Origin: Pseudoxanthomonas sp. NC8
Lineage (GTDB): Bacteria; Pseudomonadota; Gammaproteobacteria; Xanthomonadales; Xanthomonadaceae
Direction of reading: 5' to 3'
Assembly (NCBI GenBank): GCA_025232375.1
Contig: CP060419.1
Span: 1,859,001 to 1,923,000, forward strand
Length of the DNA: 64,000 nucleotides
The notes beneath the pieces are model-generated. The model did not search any database. It was not told the DNA's origin and saw only the letters and a program-made list of their open reading frames with translations. Numbering within the stretch: position 1 is the first letter of the stretch; each line of letters opens with the position of its first letter. A program made the position numbers and the translations under genes. This document shows positions 47,042 through 56,424 of this stretch, piece by piece.

Positions 47042-48268
47042 CTACAGCGGCACGACCTCGACAAGGTCGCCGGCGGCGTAGTCGCGTGCGCCTTCGTCCA
47101 GCACGATCAGTACGTCGCTGTTCGCGGCGGCGGCAAGCCGATGCGAGCCATCGGCCGGACTCGGATGCGCCAGCAGTACCGCATCCGCGTCCTGCGCCAG
47201 CTGCCCGCGCAGGAACTCCAGCCGCTCGTGCCGCTTGCGCCAGGGCGAGCGCCAGCCGCGCGCGCCAGCGCGTGCGCGAATCGCCACGCCCTTGCAGCGT
47301 GTCGAGCATTTCGCGACCGAGCACGGTGAACGTGGCCAGCACCGAGACCGGATTGCCCGGCAGGCCGAGCACCAGTGCGCGCCCTGCTTCGCCGAACAGC
47401 ACCGGCATGCCCGGACGCATGCGCACCTTCCAGAAGTGGACGCGCCCATGTGCCTGCAGCCAGCGCGGCAGATGATCCTTCTCGCCGGCGGAGACCCCTC
47501 CGCAGGTCAGCACCACGTCGAAGCTTTCAGCCGCGTCCGCCAGCACCGCCTCGATCCGCGCCGGATCGTCCGGCAGCGTGGGCCACGCCACCGGCTCCAG
47601 GCCCAGCTGGCGCAATTGCGCCATCAGCTGGTCGCGGTTGCTGTTGTAGACCTGGCCCGGCGCCAGGGGGCAGGCCTTAGCTCGACCAGCTCGTCGCCAC
47701 TGGCGAACACCGCCACGGTCGGACGCGCCACCACCGGCAGCCGGTCGATACCCAGCGATGCGGTAAGGCCGATCCGCGCAGGCGTCAGCACCTGGCCCGC
47801 GCGCAGCACGGTGTCGCCTTCCACCACGTCCTCGGCGCGGAAGCGCACGTTGGCACCGGCGGCAAGTCCCGCGGGCACCGTGACCGTTCCGTCGGCGACG
47901 ATCGCGTTCTCCTTGATAAGCACCGTGTCGGCGCCGCGCGGCAGCGGTGCACCGGTGGTGATGCGCACGCACTCGCCTGCCGCCAGTTCCAGACCGAGAT
48001 CCGGCCCGGCGAACTGCTCGCCCGCCAGCCGCAGTACCGTGCCGCCCTGCGCAGGCAGGTCGGCGTGGCGCAGGGCGAAGCCGTCCATCGCGCTGTTGTC
48101 GAAGGGCGGCAAGGCCACCGGTGCGACGACGTCGGCGGCGAGCACGCGCCCGTCGGCGCGCGAGGTGGCGACACGTTCACTGTCCAGGCGTCGTGCGCTG
48201 GCGACGCGACGGAGGATGGCGAGCGCTTCGGTCAGGGCGAGACGGGTCGGAAAATCGTCGCTGCTCAT
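47042..48268 (-). CDS. moeA: molybdopterin molybdenumtransferase MoeA
   Basis: MoeA inserts molybdate into adenylated molybdopterin. The frame shows LPPFDNSAMDGFALRHADL, ECVRITTGAPLPRGADTVLIKEN, ARIGLTASLGIDRLPVVARPTVAVFASGDELVE, VLTCGGVSAGEKDHLPRWLQ and VLGLPGNPVSVLATF, all classical MoeA blocks. Shifts lie near 47682 (CTTAGC, an altered CCTGG) and 47245. About 408 aa. The mobA stop lies 39 bases upstream and the moeB start 92 bases downstream. The Thr in GLTASLG derives from CCTTACC (probably Ala). Confidence 0.94.
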
Positions 48269-48306
48269 CTGGATCGGCTGTCGAAGTCGCGGGAGACGAG
48301 GGTCCA

Positions 48307-48897
48307 CTAGCGCGGCAGGATGCCCGCGGCGACCAGGTCGTGTGGCGTATTGAGGTTACCGAAGCGTACCCCCGGCAGGCTTACGCGGGCCAGACCGAGG
48401 CGCTGCTGCAGCTGGCGCGGGGACAGTTCACCGGCCGCGATCACGCCGGGAAGTTCCGCACGCAACGCGTCGGCATGGTAAAGAGCGACCAGCGGCTGCA
48501 GCCCGTCCTCGTCCCCGGCCACGGCACCGTGCTCCGACGCGCAACTGGCCAGCGTGCGTACCAGGCAATCGTTGACGTCGAACAGGTCGACCGGCAGGGT
48601 CAGCAGCCACGGCGTCGCGCAGGCGGCGGCCAAGGCATCGATGCCCGCCAGCGGGCCGCTGCCTTCGGCCATGCGATCGGTGACGACCTGCAGGCCGGCC
48701 TCCGCGTAGCGCTCCAGGCTGCGGTTGGCGCTGACCAGCACCGGGCCGGTCTCGCCGGGGAAACGACGGGCAAAGCGCAGCACCTGCGCGATGCCGTCGC
48801 GTTCGATCCAGGCCTTGTCGATGCCCACCGGGCGGCTGCCGCGGCCGCCGGCGAGCAGGCCCAGCGTCAGTGCGTCGGCGGTGAAGACCGCCGCCAT
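48307..48897 (-). CDS. mobA: molybdenum cofactor guanylyltransferase MobA
   Basis: MobA attaches GMP to molybdopterin. The nucleotide-binding loop is [19 protein letters not shown], followed by [34 protein letters not shown] and [13 protein letters not shown], and the frame ends [16 protein letters not shown]. It is intact at 196 aa. The family usually has L-G-G-x-D-K after G-S-R; here a Pro-Val occupies part of that loop. The start lies one base after the der stop, so it is co-transcribed with der. The link of a GTPase and a cofactor gene is probably only organisational. Confidence 0.9.
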   Translation of the reverse strand: MAAVFTADALTLGLLAGGRGSRPVGIDKAWIERDGIAQVLRFARRFPGETGPVLVSANRSLERYAEAGLQVVTDRMAEGSGPLAGIDALAAACATPWLLTLPVDLFDVNDCLVRTLASCASEHGAVAGDEDGLQPLVALYHADALRAELPGVIAAGELSPRQLQQRLGLARVSLPGVRFGNLNTPHDLVAAGILPR

Positions 48898-48898
48898 C

Positions 48899-50301
48899 TC
48901 ACTTGCCGCGCTTGACGTGGCGCATGAGCCGGCGCTTGCGCGCGACCCCCAGCGGTCGCTCAGCTCGTTCTTCTTGCCTTCGTAGGGGTTGGTACCCTCG
49001 CGGAACAGCATCCGCACCGGCGTGCCGACCAGCTTGAAGCGCTTGCGGAAGAAGTTCTCAGGTAGCGCTTGTACGACTCGGGCAGGTCCTTCAGGCGGGT
49101 GCCGTGGACGACGAAGGTCGGCGGGTTCTCGCCACCCGGATGCACGTAGCGCAGCTTGGAAACATGGCCGCGGATGCTCGGCGGCGGATTGCTTTCAACC
49201 GCGATCTCCAGCGCCTTGTTGACTTCGCTGGTGCTGAAGGTGCGGATCGCCGAGGCGTGGGCGCGATGCACCGCACGGAACAGTTCGCGCAGCCCGGAAC
49301 CATGCTTGGCCGAGATACGCACCGCCTCGGCCCATGGTACGAACGACAGCTTGCGCGACAGCAGCGCCTCGGCCTGCTCGCGCTGGTAGGTGGTCAATCC
49401 ATCCCACTTGTTGACCGCGACCACCAGCGCACGGCCGGCATCGAGCACCGCACCGAGCACGGTGGCGTCCCTGGTCGGTGACACCTTCGGTGGCGTCGAG
49501 CATCAGCACCGCTACCTTACAGCGCTCGATCGCCTGCAGCGTCTTGACCACGCTGAACTTCTCGACCGCCTCCTCGACCTTGCCCTTGCGGCGGATGCCG
49601 GCGGTGTCGACCAGCCGGTACAGCTTGCCGTCGCGCTCGAGGTCGGCGGCGATCGAATCGCGCGTCGTGCCCGGGACTTCGGAGGCGATCATCCGCTCCT
49701 CGCCGAGCAGGCGGTTGACCAGGTCGACTTGCCCACGTTAGGTCGGCCGACGAAGGCCACGCGCAGGCGGTCGGGATCGTTGTCCAGTTCCTCGGCGCTG
49801 CCCTCTTCGGGCAGGCGGTCGAGGATCTCGCCATGCATGTCGTCCAGGCGCTGGCGATGCGCGGCGGATACCGCCAGCACGTCGGAGAAACCGTAGCGCG
49901 CGAACTCGGCGCGCACCGCCTCCTCGTTGGTGCCGTCGATCTTGTTGATCACCAGCAACGTAGGCCGCGCCAGCTTGCGAAAGCCAGGACAGGATCTCGT
50001 CGTCGAGCGCGGAGGTGCCTTCGCGGCCGTCGACCACGAACAGGACCAGGTCCGCCTCGCCGGCCGCAGCACGCGACTGGCGGGCGGTCGCGCCGGCCAG
50101 GCCTTCCTCGTCGCCGGCGATGCCGCCGGTGTCGACCAGCAGGAACGGGCGGTCCGGATCCAGCCGGCACACGCCGTAGTTGCGGTCGCGGGTGACGCCC
50201 GGTTCGTCGTGAACCAGCGCGTCGCGGCTGCGGGTCAGCGCATTGAACAGGGTCGACTTGCCGACATTCGGCCGTCCGACCAGAGCAACCAGCGGCAACA
50301 T
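48899..50301 (-). CDS. der: ribosome-assembly GTPase Der (EngA)
   Basis: Der has two tandem GTPase domains and a KH-like C terminus and acts in 50S maturation. G domain 1: [42 protein letters not shown] domain 2: [60 protein letters not shown]. The C-terminal domain has [24 protein letters not shown]. Shifts lie near 49985, 49720 (ACCTGG for ACCCTGG after GKST), 49475, 49060 and 48955. The repaired tail reads [14 protein letters not shown]. About 465 aa. It follows bamB by 28 bases. Confidence 0.94.
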
Positions 50302-50329
50302 GGTCCGATCTCTGCCTGCATCCGTCCGC

Positions 50330-51526
50330 TCAGTCCAGACGGAAGGCGGTCAGGCCGCCTTCGACGTTCTGCACCAGCAGGATGCCATCCACCACGACCG
50401 GCTGCGCCTTGATCGCCTTGCCACCGACGCGCTCGCGCGCGGCCTGCGCACCGTCGGACAGGCGCAGCCAGTGCACGTAACCGTCGAAGTCGCCGACCAC
50501 CACGTAGTCACCCTGCACGGCCGGGCCGGTCAGGGAACGGCGCGCCAGCACCGGCTGCGACCACAGTGCGGCACCGCTGGTCTTGTCCAGCAGGTACACC
50601 GTGCCGGCCGGGCTGGACACCGCCAGGCCCGCCGACGCCACGCCCATGCCACCGATGCCGCCGTGCTCGCTCTGCCACATCGGCCGACCGGTCGGTCCAT
50701 CGATGGAGACCGTGCGGTTCTTGAAACTGCTGACGAACAGCTGCGTGCCATCGATCAACGGCGCGCTGTCCACATCGGCCATGCGCTCCAGCTCGGTACG
50801 GCCATCGGGCGTACCGATCGTCTGCTGCCACAGCGCGCGGCCATCCTGCAGCGCCGGGGCGCTGAGAGTGCCGTCGTCGTTGCCTGAGAACAGCACGCCC
50901 GGGGCCCACGCCAGCGGCGCGTTGCCGCGGATCGTCAGCGCCGGCAACTCGTGTTCATTGAACCAGCGCCGCTCGCCATTGGTCGCGTCGAAGGCACTGA
51001 TGCGTCCGTCGTTGCTGCGCACGAACACCGTGCCCTGCGTGACCAGCGGCGCGGCAATGACCTCGCTGGTCACCTTGGCGCGCCAACGCTCGCTGCCGCT
51101 GCCGGCATCCAGCGCGATCACATCACCGGTAAGGCTGCCGACCACCACCAGACCTTCACCGGCGCCGGGACCACCGGCCAGCCGGAGCGACTCGTCCTTG
51201 CCACCGCGGAACTGCCAGACCTCGCGGCCCGTCTGCAGGTCGAGCGCGGTCACGCGGTCTTCCGTTGCGGCGGCGAACACGCGGCCGTCCAGGACCACAG
51301 GTCCTTGGCGCGCACCGATCCGGCGCTCGCCCTCGCCCAGATTCGCCGACCAGATTTCTGCGGGATGGACGGTTGCCTCGAAATCGACCAGCTCGGCCGG
51401 CTCGGCTGCCTTCTTGGCGGCCGCGTCCTTGCCGGCGAACCAGCCCTTGATGGTGCTGCAGCCCGACAGGGCCACCACCAGCAGGCCAGCGACCAGCGCC
51501 GGACGGAGCATGTGCGTGCGTGCCAT
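50330..51526 (-). CDS. bamB: outer-membrane assembly lipoprotein BamB
   Basis: An intact 398-residue lipoprotein (signal [13 protein letters not shown], lipobox LSGC). It has the eight-bladed PQQ-type beta-propeller repeats of Bam[94 protein letters not shown], and the end [20 protein letters not shown]. It is part of the BAM complex inserting outer-membrane proteins. It overlaps the yfgM stop by one base. The Thr in GSLTGDV probably stands for Ala (CCTTACC). Confidence 0.95.
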   Translation of the reverse strand: MARTHMLRPALVAGLLVVALSGCSTIKGWFAGKDAAAKKAAEPAELVDFEATVHPAEIWSANLGEGERRIGARQGPVVLDGRVFAAATEDRVTALDLQTGREVWQFRGGKDESLRLAGGPGAGEGLVVVGSLTGDVIALDAGSGSERWRAKVTSEVIAAPLVTQGTVFVRSNDGRISAFDATNGERRWFNEHELPALTIRGNAPLAWAPGVLFSGNDDGTLSAPALQDGRALWQQTIGTPDGRTELERMADVDSAPLIDGTQLFVSSFKNRTVSIDGPTGRPMWQSEHGGIGGMGVASAGLAVSSPAGTVYLLDKTSGAALWSQPVLARRSLTGPAVQGDYVVVGDFDGYVHWLRLSDGAQAARERVGGKAIKAQPVVVDGILLVQNVEGGLTAFRLD

Positions 51527-52150
51527 CAGATCGCCTCCGGCTCGGGAACGTCGCCACCGGCTTCCTGCAGCTTCAGTTCGACCCGGCGGCGTGCCGGCGA
51601 AGCCACGTCGGTCGCAGCCAGTGCCTTGGCGTAGGCGTCCCGGGCCTCATCGCGCTTTCCGGAAGCAAGCAGGGCATCGCCGCGCAGCTCCAGACCGGCG
51701 CTGCCGGTATCGCCCTCGAGCAGCTTGAGCGCCTCTTCGGGCTTGCCTGCGGCGTTGTGCAGCTGGGCCAGCCGCTCGTTCACCAGCGGCTGCAGGGAAG
51801 GCTCGGCCTGGACGCCACGCAAGGTCGTGATCGCGTCCTCAGGCTTGCCGGCCTCGACCTGCGACTTGGCCACCCGCAACGCAGCCAGCGTGGCGTACGT
51901 ACCCTTCTGGCCGGCCAGCAGCGCGCCAGCCTTGTCGACGGCGCCCGCATCAAGCTGCTTGATCGCCTCGGCATAGGTCGAGTGCGCCTGCTGCTGCTGC
52001 TGCGCCTTGGTGGGTACCCCACCAGCGCCAGCCATAGATGGCGGCGACGCCAAGCAGCAAGCCGCCGAGAATGCCAAGTGCGTTGTCGCGCAACCACGAA
52101 CGGACGCGTTCGCCCTGCTCGTGTTCGTCAAGAAGGTCGTCGATTGCCAT
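51526..52150 (-). CDS. yfgM: YfgM-like tetratricopeptide membrane protein (ancillary SecYEG/BAM-linked)
   Basis: The N terminus reads AIDDLLDEHEQGERVRSWLRDNALGILGGLLLGVAAIYGWRWW, a short cytosolic segment and one transmembrane helix. The periplasmic part is TPR-like: AHSTYAEAIKQLDAGAVDKAGALL, YATLAALRVAKSQVEAGKPEDAITTLRGV, NERLAQLHNAAGKPEEALKLLEG. A shift near 52015 follows the helix. About 208 aa. In E. coli YfgM associates with SecYEG and PpiD; the same position directly before bamB is kept here. Confidence 0.88.
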
Positions 52151-52218
52151 GCAGTTCCCTGCCCCGCGCGGGACCCGGCGGGGTCTTCCTGTCCCAGTGG
52201 AGTACCGGCCGACGCCGG

Positions 52219-53061
52219 TTATTCGGCAGCGGTGACGGAACCGTCAGGGATACCGCAAAGCGGGCGACGTTCGCCCGCTGGTACGGAGTCGTGTCCACGA
52301 TACTGCCTGCTTGCTGAACACGTACCACCGAAGCATTGCCGAGCACCACCCGCGCCACCGCGGAGGCATCGAAACTGCGGGTATCGCCCGCGCGCATCAG
52401 GCCCTGTTTGGGGTCCCGCCATCCCGGCCGGCGACCTGCATCCAGCTTTCGCCGCTGAATTCCAGCACGAGCTTCTCGGACGTCGCCGACGGGGTGCGAT
52501 TGACCGGCGCCAGCGAGGCCACGTAAGGCGCACTGGACTCGGCGCTGGCGGCGACGACCGGGGACGGCACTACCGGCTGCTGCGACTCGATGGACGGGTC
52601 CAGCGACGCCGTGTCGGCCGGCACGGCATCAAGCGATGCGGTCGCGGGGGAGTGTCGCCCAGGTGCGAACGCGTCCACATCCATGCCGGCACGGCGATGA
52701 CGGCGGTGATCACCACGTACACGAGGCGCCGCCCGATGCCCTCCATCACCCGCTGGATGCGCGGGGTGTGCGCATGGCTCACCAGGTCCACCGGAGCGGC
52801 CGGTGCGACTTCGGCGTCCAGGTACGGCTCGACATCGACGCCGAGCAGGCGCGCATAGCTGCGCAACTGGCCACGCACGAACACGCTGGCGCCGATTACC
52901 TGCCAGCGCCCTTCTTCCAGTGCCTCGACCACATGTACCGGCATGCGCAACCGGGTCGCGACTTCCTGCAGGCTCAGGCCCGCTGCGCTCCGCGCTTCGC
53001 GCAGGCGCGCACCGCTCCCCCGCGCGTCGCCGTGGTTGTTCGCGCTGGCTTCTTGGATCAC
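52219..53061 (-). CDS. rodZ: RodZ-like cytoskeleton protein (HTH + TM + DUF4115)
   Basis: The GTG start at 53061 overlaps the pilW stop. An N-terminal HTH reads GARLREARSAAGLSLQEVATRLRMPVHVVEALEEGRW. A basic linker and one transmembrane helix (RRLVYVVITAVIAVPAWMW) follow, then a Pro/Ser/Ala-rich periplasmic linker and the DUF4115 beta domain (EKLVLEFSGESWMQV ... FDASAVARVVLGNASVVRV ... SVTAAE). RodZ links MreB to the cell-wall machinery. Shifts lie near 52650, 52410 and 52235 (CCCTGA for CCCTGGA). About 280 aa. Confidence 0.88.
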
Positions 53062-53867
53062 TGTGACCCTTCCCCGGTACTGGAAAGCGCGGCTTGCGGG
53101 AACTCCGCCCTCAACCGCTGCTGGTATCGACTGGCGGCCACCCTGTCGCCAAGCCTCTCTTCGATCCTGACCGCGAGTTGTAGCACGGTTGCATCGGCCG
53201 GCGCAGCCGCCAGCCTGCGTTCCGCGAACGCGCGTGCCTCGAAATATCGCCCCTGCCCATATTGATACCCGGCCATGCTGGCCAGCGCATAGGCATTTTT
53301 CGGGTCGATGTCGAGAGCGCGACGCAAGTCACGCTCTGCACGTTCGCCCTGTCCGCTTTTCAGCGCACACCCGCCTGCGTTGGCCAGTGCCGAGCCCGGC
53401 GAACGGTAGTTCGGCGCCGCCAGCGCCCGGTCGAACCAGATGGGGCTTCGGCCGGATAGCCGTTGGAGCAGAGTAAGGCACCGTAGTTGTTGAGGACCTC
53501 GCCACGCTGCGGAGCCAGTTCCGCGGCGCGCCGATAGTGTTCCCCCGCCTGCGCCACCTGCCCATGCCGGGCGGCGATGACGCCCAGCAGCGTGTACGCG
53601 TCGGCGTCGGCCGGGTCGAGCTTGAGGACCTTGTGCGCCTGCTTCTCGGCTTCGGCGAGGTCGCCGGAGGCCAGCCGCTGCGCCGCGAGGCCTGGGGTGT
53701 CGCGGATCTGCACCCGCTTCTTGGTGGCCTCGCTGTCCGCGTAGTGGGTATTCGGGCGCGACCTGCTCGCTGCCCTTGATCTTGGGGGCCTTGACCGTCG
53801 GCGACTTGGCGCACGCCGCCAGCAGCAGCGCGCCCAGCAGCAGGACCAGTCGCCCGTCAGGCCGCAT
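53058..53867 (-). CDS. pilW: type IV pilus biogenesis/stability lipoprotein PilW (PilF)
   Basis: The product has a lipoprotein signal ([13 protein letters not shown], lipobox LAAC) and is then built from TPR units. These include [109 protein letters not shown] and [16 protein letters not shown]. It is an outer-membrane pilotin needed for PilQ secretin assembly. Shifts lie near 53755 and 53440. About 269 aa. It overlaps rlmN upstream by 11 bases and rodZ downstream by 4. Confidence 0.9.
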   Translation of the reverse strand: MRPDGRLVLLLGALLLAACAKSPTVKAPKIKGSEQVAPEYPLRGQRGHQEAGADPRHPRPRGAAAGLRRPRRSREAGAQGPQARPGRRRRVHAAGRHRRPAWAGGAGGGTLSARRGTGSAAWRGPQQLRCLTLLQRLSGRSPIWFDRALAAPNYRSPGSALANAGGCALKSGQGERAERDLRRALDIDPKNAYALASMAGYQYGQGRYFEARAFAERRLAAAPADATVLQLAVRIEERLGDRVAASRYQQRLRAEFPQAALSSTGEGSQ

Positions 53868-55087
53868 GTCCGTCGACCTGCCCGTTCGATTCGGGCGCGC
53901 GGTCCAGGCTGCGGCGGAACTCGGCCTTGGCGCCGGGTCCGGTCCATGACCCAGCCCTTGAGCTGGCCACAGGCGGCGTCGATATCGTCGCCGCGCGTGC
54001 GCCGGACCATGGCCAGCACCTGCGAATCGAGAAGGATCTTCTGGAAGGCCCGGATCTGCGTCTCGTCGGAACGCTCATAGCGGGTGCCGGGGAACGGATT
54101 GAACGGGATCAGGTTGACCTTGCCCGAATCGCGCGCCTGCACCGCGTTGTCGAACTGGCGCATCAGCCTGGCCAGCTGCCGGGCATGCTCGGGCTGGTCG
54201 TTGACGCCCTTCATAAGGGTGTATTCGAACGTCACAGAATCGCGCTTCTTGTTCGCCCGCAGGTAGCGGGCGCACGAGGCCATCAGCTCGGTGATCGGAT
54301 ATTTCTTGTTGAGCGGCACGAGCGTCTCGCGCAGCTCGTCGGTCGGCGCATGCAGCGACACCGCTATGGGAAACATCACTTTCGCTGGACAGGCGGTCGA
54401 TCATCGGCACTAAGGCCGGACGTCGACAGGGTCACGCGCTTGTTGGTAAGGCCGTAGCCCAGGTCGTCGCGCATCACGCTCATCGCGCGCACGACGTTGT
54501 CGAAATTCATCAGCGGCTCGCCCATGCCCATCATCACCACATTGGTGAGGCGGCGCTGCTGGTGCGGCACGTTGCCCAGGTGGCGGGCGGCGACCCAGAC
54601 CTTGGCCGATGATCTCGGCGGTGGTCAGGTTGCGGTTGAAGCCTTGGGTGGCGGTCGAACAGAAGGTGCAGTTGAGGCCGCAGCCGACCTGCGAGGACAC
54701 GCACAGCGTGCCGCGCCCCTTGTCCGGGATGTACACCGCCTCGATGGCGTTCTTGCCATCGGCACCCATCGCCAGCAGCCACTTGTGGGTGCCGTCGGCG
54801 GACGGCTTGTCGAACACCACGTTCGGGACGACGACCTCGGCATGCGCGTGCAGCTTTGCGCGCAGCGCCTTGCCGAGGTCGGTCATCTGGTCGAAATCGG
54901 TGACATAGCGATGGTGTATCCACTTCATCACCTTATGGTGGGCGCGGTAGCGCTGCTCGCCGAGGGTTTCGGCGAAGAAGCGCTCCAGGCCCTCGCGGTC
55001 GAGCTCGAGCAGGTTCTGGCGCAGCGCACCGCCGGCGAGCGGTTCGCCGGTGAGGGTGATGCTGGGGATCTGCTGCAGTTCGGCCAC
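53857..55087 (-). CDS. rlmN: dual-specificity rRNA/tRNA adenine-C2 methyltransferase RlmN
   Basis: RlmN is a radical-SAM enzyme methylating A2503 of 23S rRNA and A37 of some tRNAs. The iron-sulphur motif [19 protein letters not shown] (CxxxCxxC) is present, with [12 protein letters not shown] before it, and so are [17 protein letters not shown] and RVTLSTSGL. The second catalytic Cys is in [10 protein letters not shown]. Shifts lie near 54605, 54411 (CCTTAG for CCTGG), 54370 and 53935. At 54931-54938 CCTTATGG adds three bases, so the family R-A-x-Q-V-M-K-W-I-H-H reads [12 protein letters not shown]. About 409 aa. First of the rlmN-pilW-rodZ-yfgM-bamB-der run. Confidence 0.95.
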
Positions 55088-55117
55088 GTGCCTACATCCT
55101 TCGCTGTTCCAGCGCGA

Positions 55118-55543
55118 TCAGCGCGAAACCACTTCAGTGGCGGCGAAGAAGTAGGCCACTTCGATCGCGGCGTTCTCGACCGAGTCGGAGCCGTGCGCGG
55201 CGTTGGCGTCGATCGACTCGGCGAAGTCGGCGCGGATGGTGCCCGGCGCAGCTTCCTTCGGGTTGGTCGCACCCAGCAACTCGCGGTGCTTGGCCACGGC
55301 ATTCTCGCCTTCCAGCGCCTGGATCATCACCGGCCCGGAAATCATGAACTCGACCAGCGCGTTGAAGAACGGGCGCTCGCGGTGCACGGCATAGAAGCCT
55401 TCGGCCTCGCGGCGCGACAGCTGCTTGTACTTGGCGGCCACGACCTTCAGGCCGGCCTTCTCGAAGCGGGAATAGATTTCGCCGATGACGTTCTTGGCGA
55501 CGGCATCGGGCTTGACGATCGAAAGGGTGCGCTCCAGCGCCAT
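55118..55543 (-). CDS. ndk: nucleoside diphosphate kinase
   Basis: An intact 141-residue frame: [75 protein letters not shown] and the active-site His in [13 protein letters not shown]. It equilibrates nucleoside di- and triphosphates. It lies 30 bases upstream of rlmN on the same strand and may share its transcript. Confidence 0.97.
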   Translation of the reverse strand: MALERTLSIVKPDAVAKNVIGEIYSRFEKAGLKVVAAKYKQLSRREAEGFYAVHRERPFFNALVEFMISGPVMIQALEGENAVAKHRELLGATNPKEAAPGTIRADFAESIDANAAHGSDSVENAAIEVAYFFAATEVVSR

Positions 55544-55738
55544 GGAATTCTCTCTAGTGACGGACGGACTTTCCGGACCAGGACGGCCGGAGGTTAGCAC
55601 GAAAAACCCGCGTCGGGACGCGGGCTTAGCTTCAAATGCGTAGCGCAATTCTAACATCGTGCACGCCGTTTTGCTGAAGCCCGGGCCAAGCTCGTTGCTG
55701 CATTGCAAAATGACCTGCCCCGGACGGGGCCTACGATT

Positions 55739-55750
55739 AAACAATCGTTT
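55739..55750. promoter_or_regulatory. PsrA-type operator
   Basis: AAACAATCGTTT has AAAC and GTTT half-sites separated by 4 bases, matching the known PsrA consensus (C/G)AAAC-N2-4-GTTT(G/C), with the flanking G on one side. It is 17 bases before the ATG of the PsrA-like regulator. That fits autoregulation and fatty-acid control of the fadN-fadA genes behind it. Binding is inferred. Confidence 0.7.
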
Positions 55751-55767
55751 GATTCATCGGCAGGAAC

Positions 55768-56397
55768 ATGGGTAAGCCAGCACACTTTTCGACCAAGGAC
55801 CGGATCCTGGGCGCGGCGGAGGAGTTGTTCGCCCAGCACGGCTTCGCGGGCACCTCGCTGCGTCAGGTGACCAGCCTGGCAGCGGTCAACATCGCGGCGG
55901 TCAACTACCACTTCGGCTCGAAGGAGAACCTGGTCAACGAGGTCTTCCGCCGCCGCATGGACGGAATGACCAGCAACCGCCTGCAGCTGCTGGGCAGCGC
56001 ACTGCGCGAGCACCCGGGCCAGCTCGAGCCGATTCTCGCCGCCTTCATCGAGCCCGCCCTGGCTCTGGCCCAGGACCGCAACGGCGGCGGCTCCTTCGTC
56101 CGGGTCATTGCCCGCGCGTACGCCGAACACAACGAAAGCCTGCGCAAGTTCCTGTCCGACCACTACGGACACGTGCTGCGCGAATTCGGCAAGGCCCTGG
56201 CCGGCTGCCTGCCGGGGCTGGACAAGGAAACGCTCTACTGGCGGCTGGACTTCCTCGCCGGTTCGCTCACCTACGCCATGTCGGACTTCGGCCTGATCAA
56301 GCGACCGGCCGGCAGCAGCGAGACCGCCCACCGTGCCCGAGCGGCACGCGAACTGATCCGTTTCGCCGCTGCGGGCCTTCAGGCTTCTGCAAAGTAA
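55768..56397 (+). CDS. TetR family fatty-acid-responsive regulator, PsrA-like
   Basis: An intact 209-residue frame. The HTH is KDRILGAAEELFAQHGFAGTSLRQVTSLAAVNIAAVNYHFGSKENLVNEVF, the block typical of the PsrA branch of TetR proteins. The helical C-terminal domain contains LAAFIEPALALAQDRNGGGSFVRVIARAYAEHN. PsrA proteins repress beta-oxidation genes until acyl-CoA or long-chain fatty acid releases them. The gene is 27 bases before fadN on the same strand and has a PsrA-like palindrome in its own promoter. Confidence 0.85.
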   Translation: MGKPAHFSTKDRILGAAEELFAQHGFAGTSLRQVTSLAAVNIAAVNYHFGSKENLVNEVFRRRMDGMTSNRLQLLGSALREHPGQLEPILAAFIEPALALAQDRNGGGSFVRVIARAYAEHNESLRKFLSDHYGHVLREFGKALAGCLPGLDKETLYWRLDFLAGSLTYAMSDFGLIKRPAGSSETAHRARAARELIRFAAAGLQASAK

Positions 56398-56424
56398 TCA
56401 CTTTAAATCAACAGGTTGAAAAAC

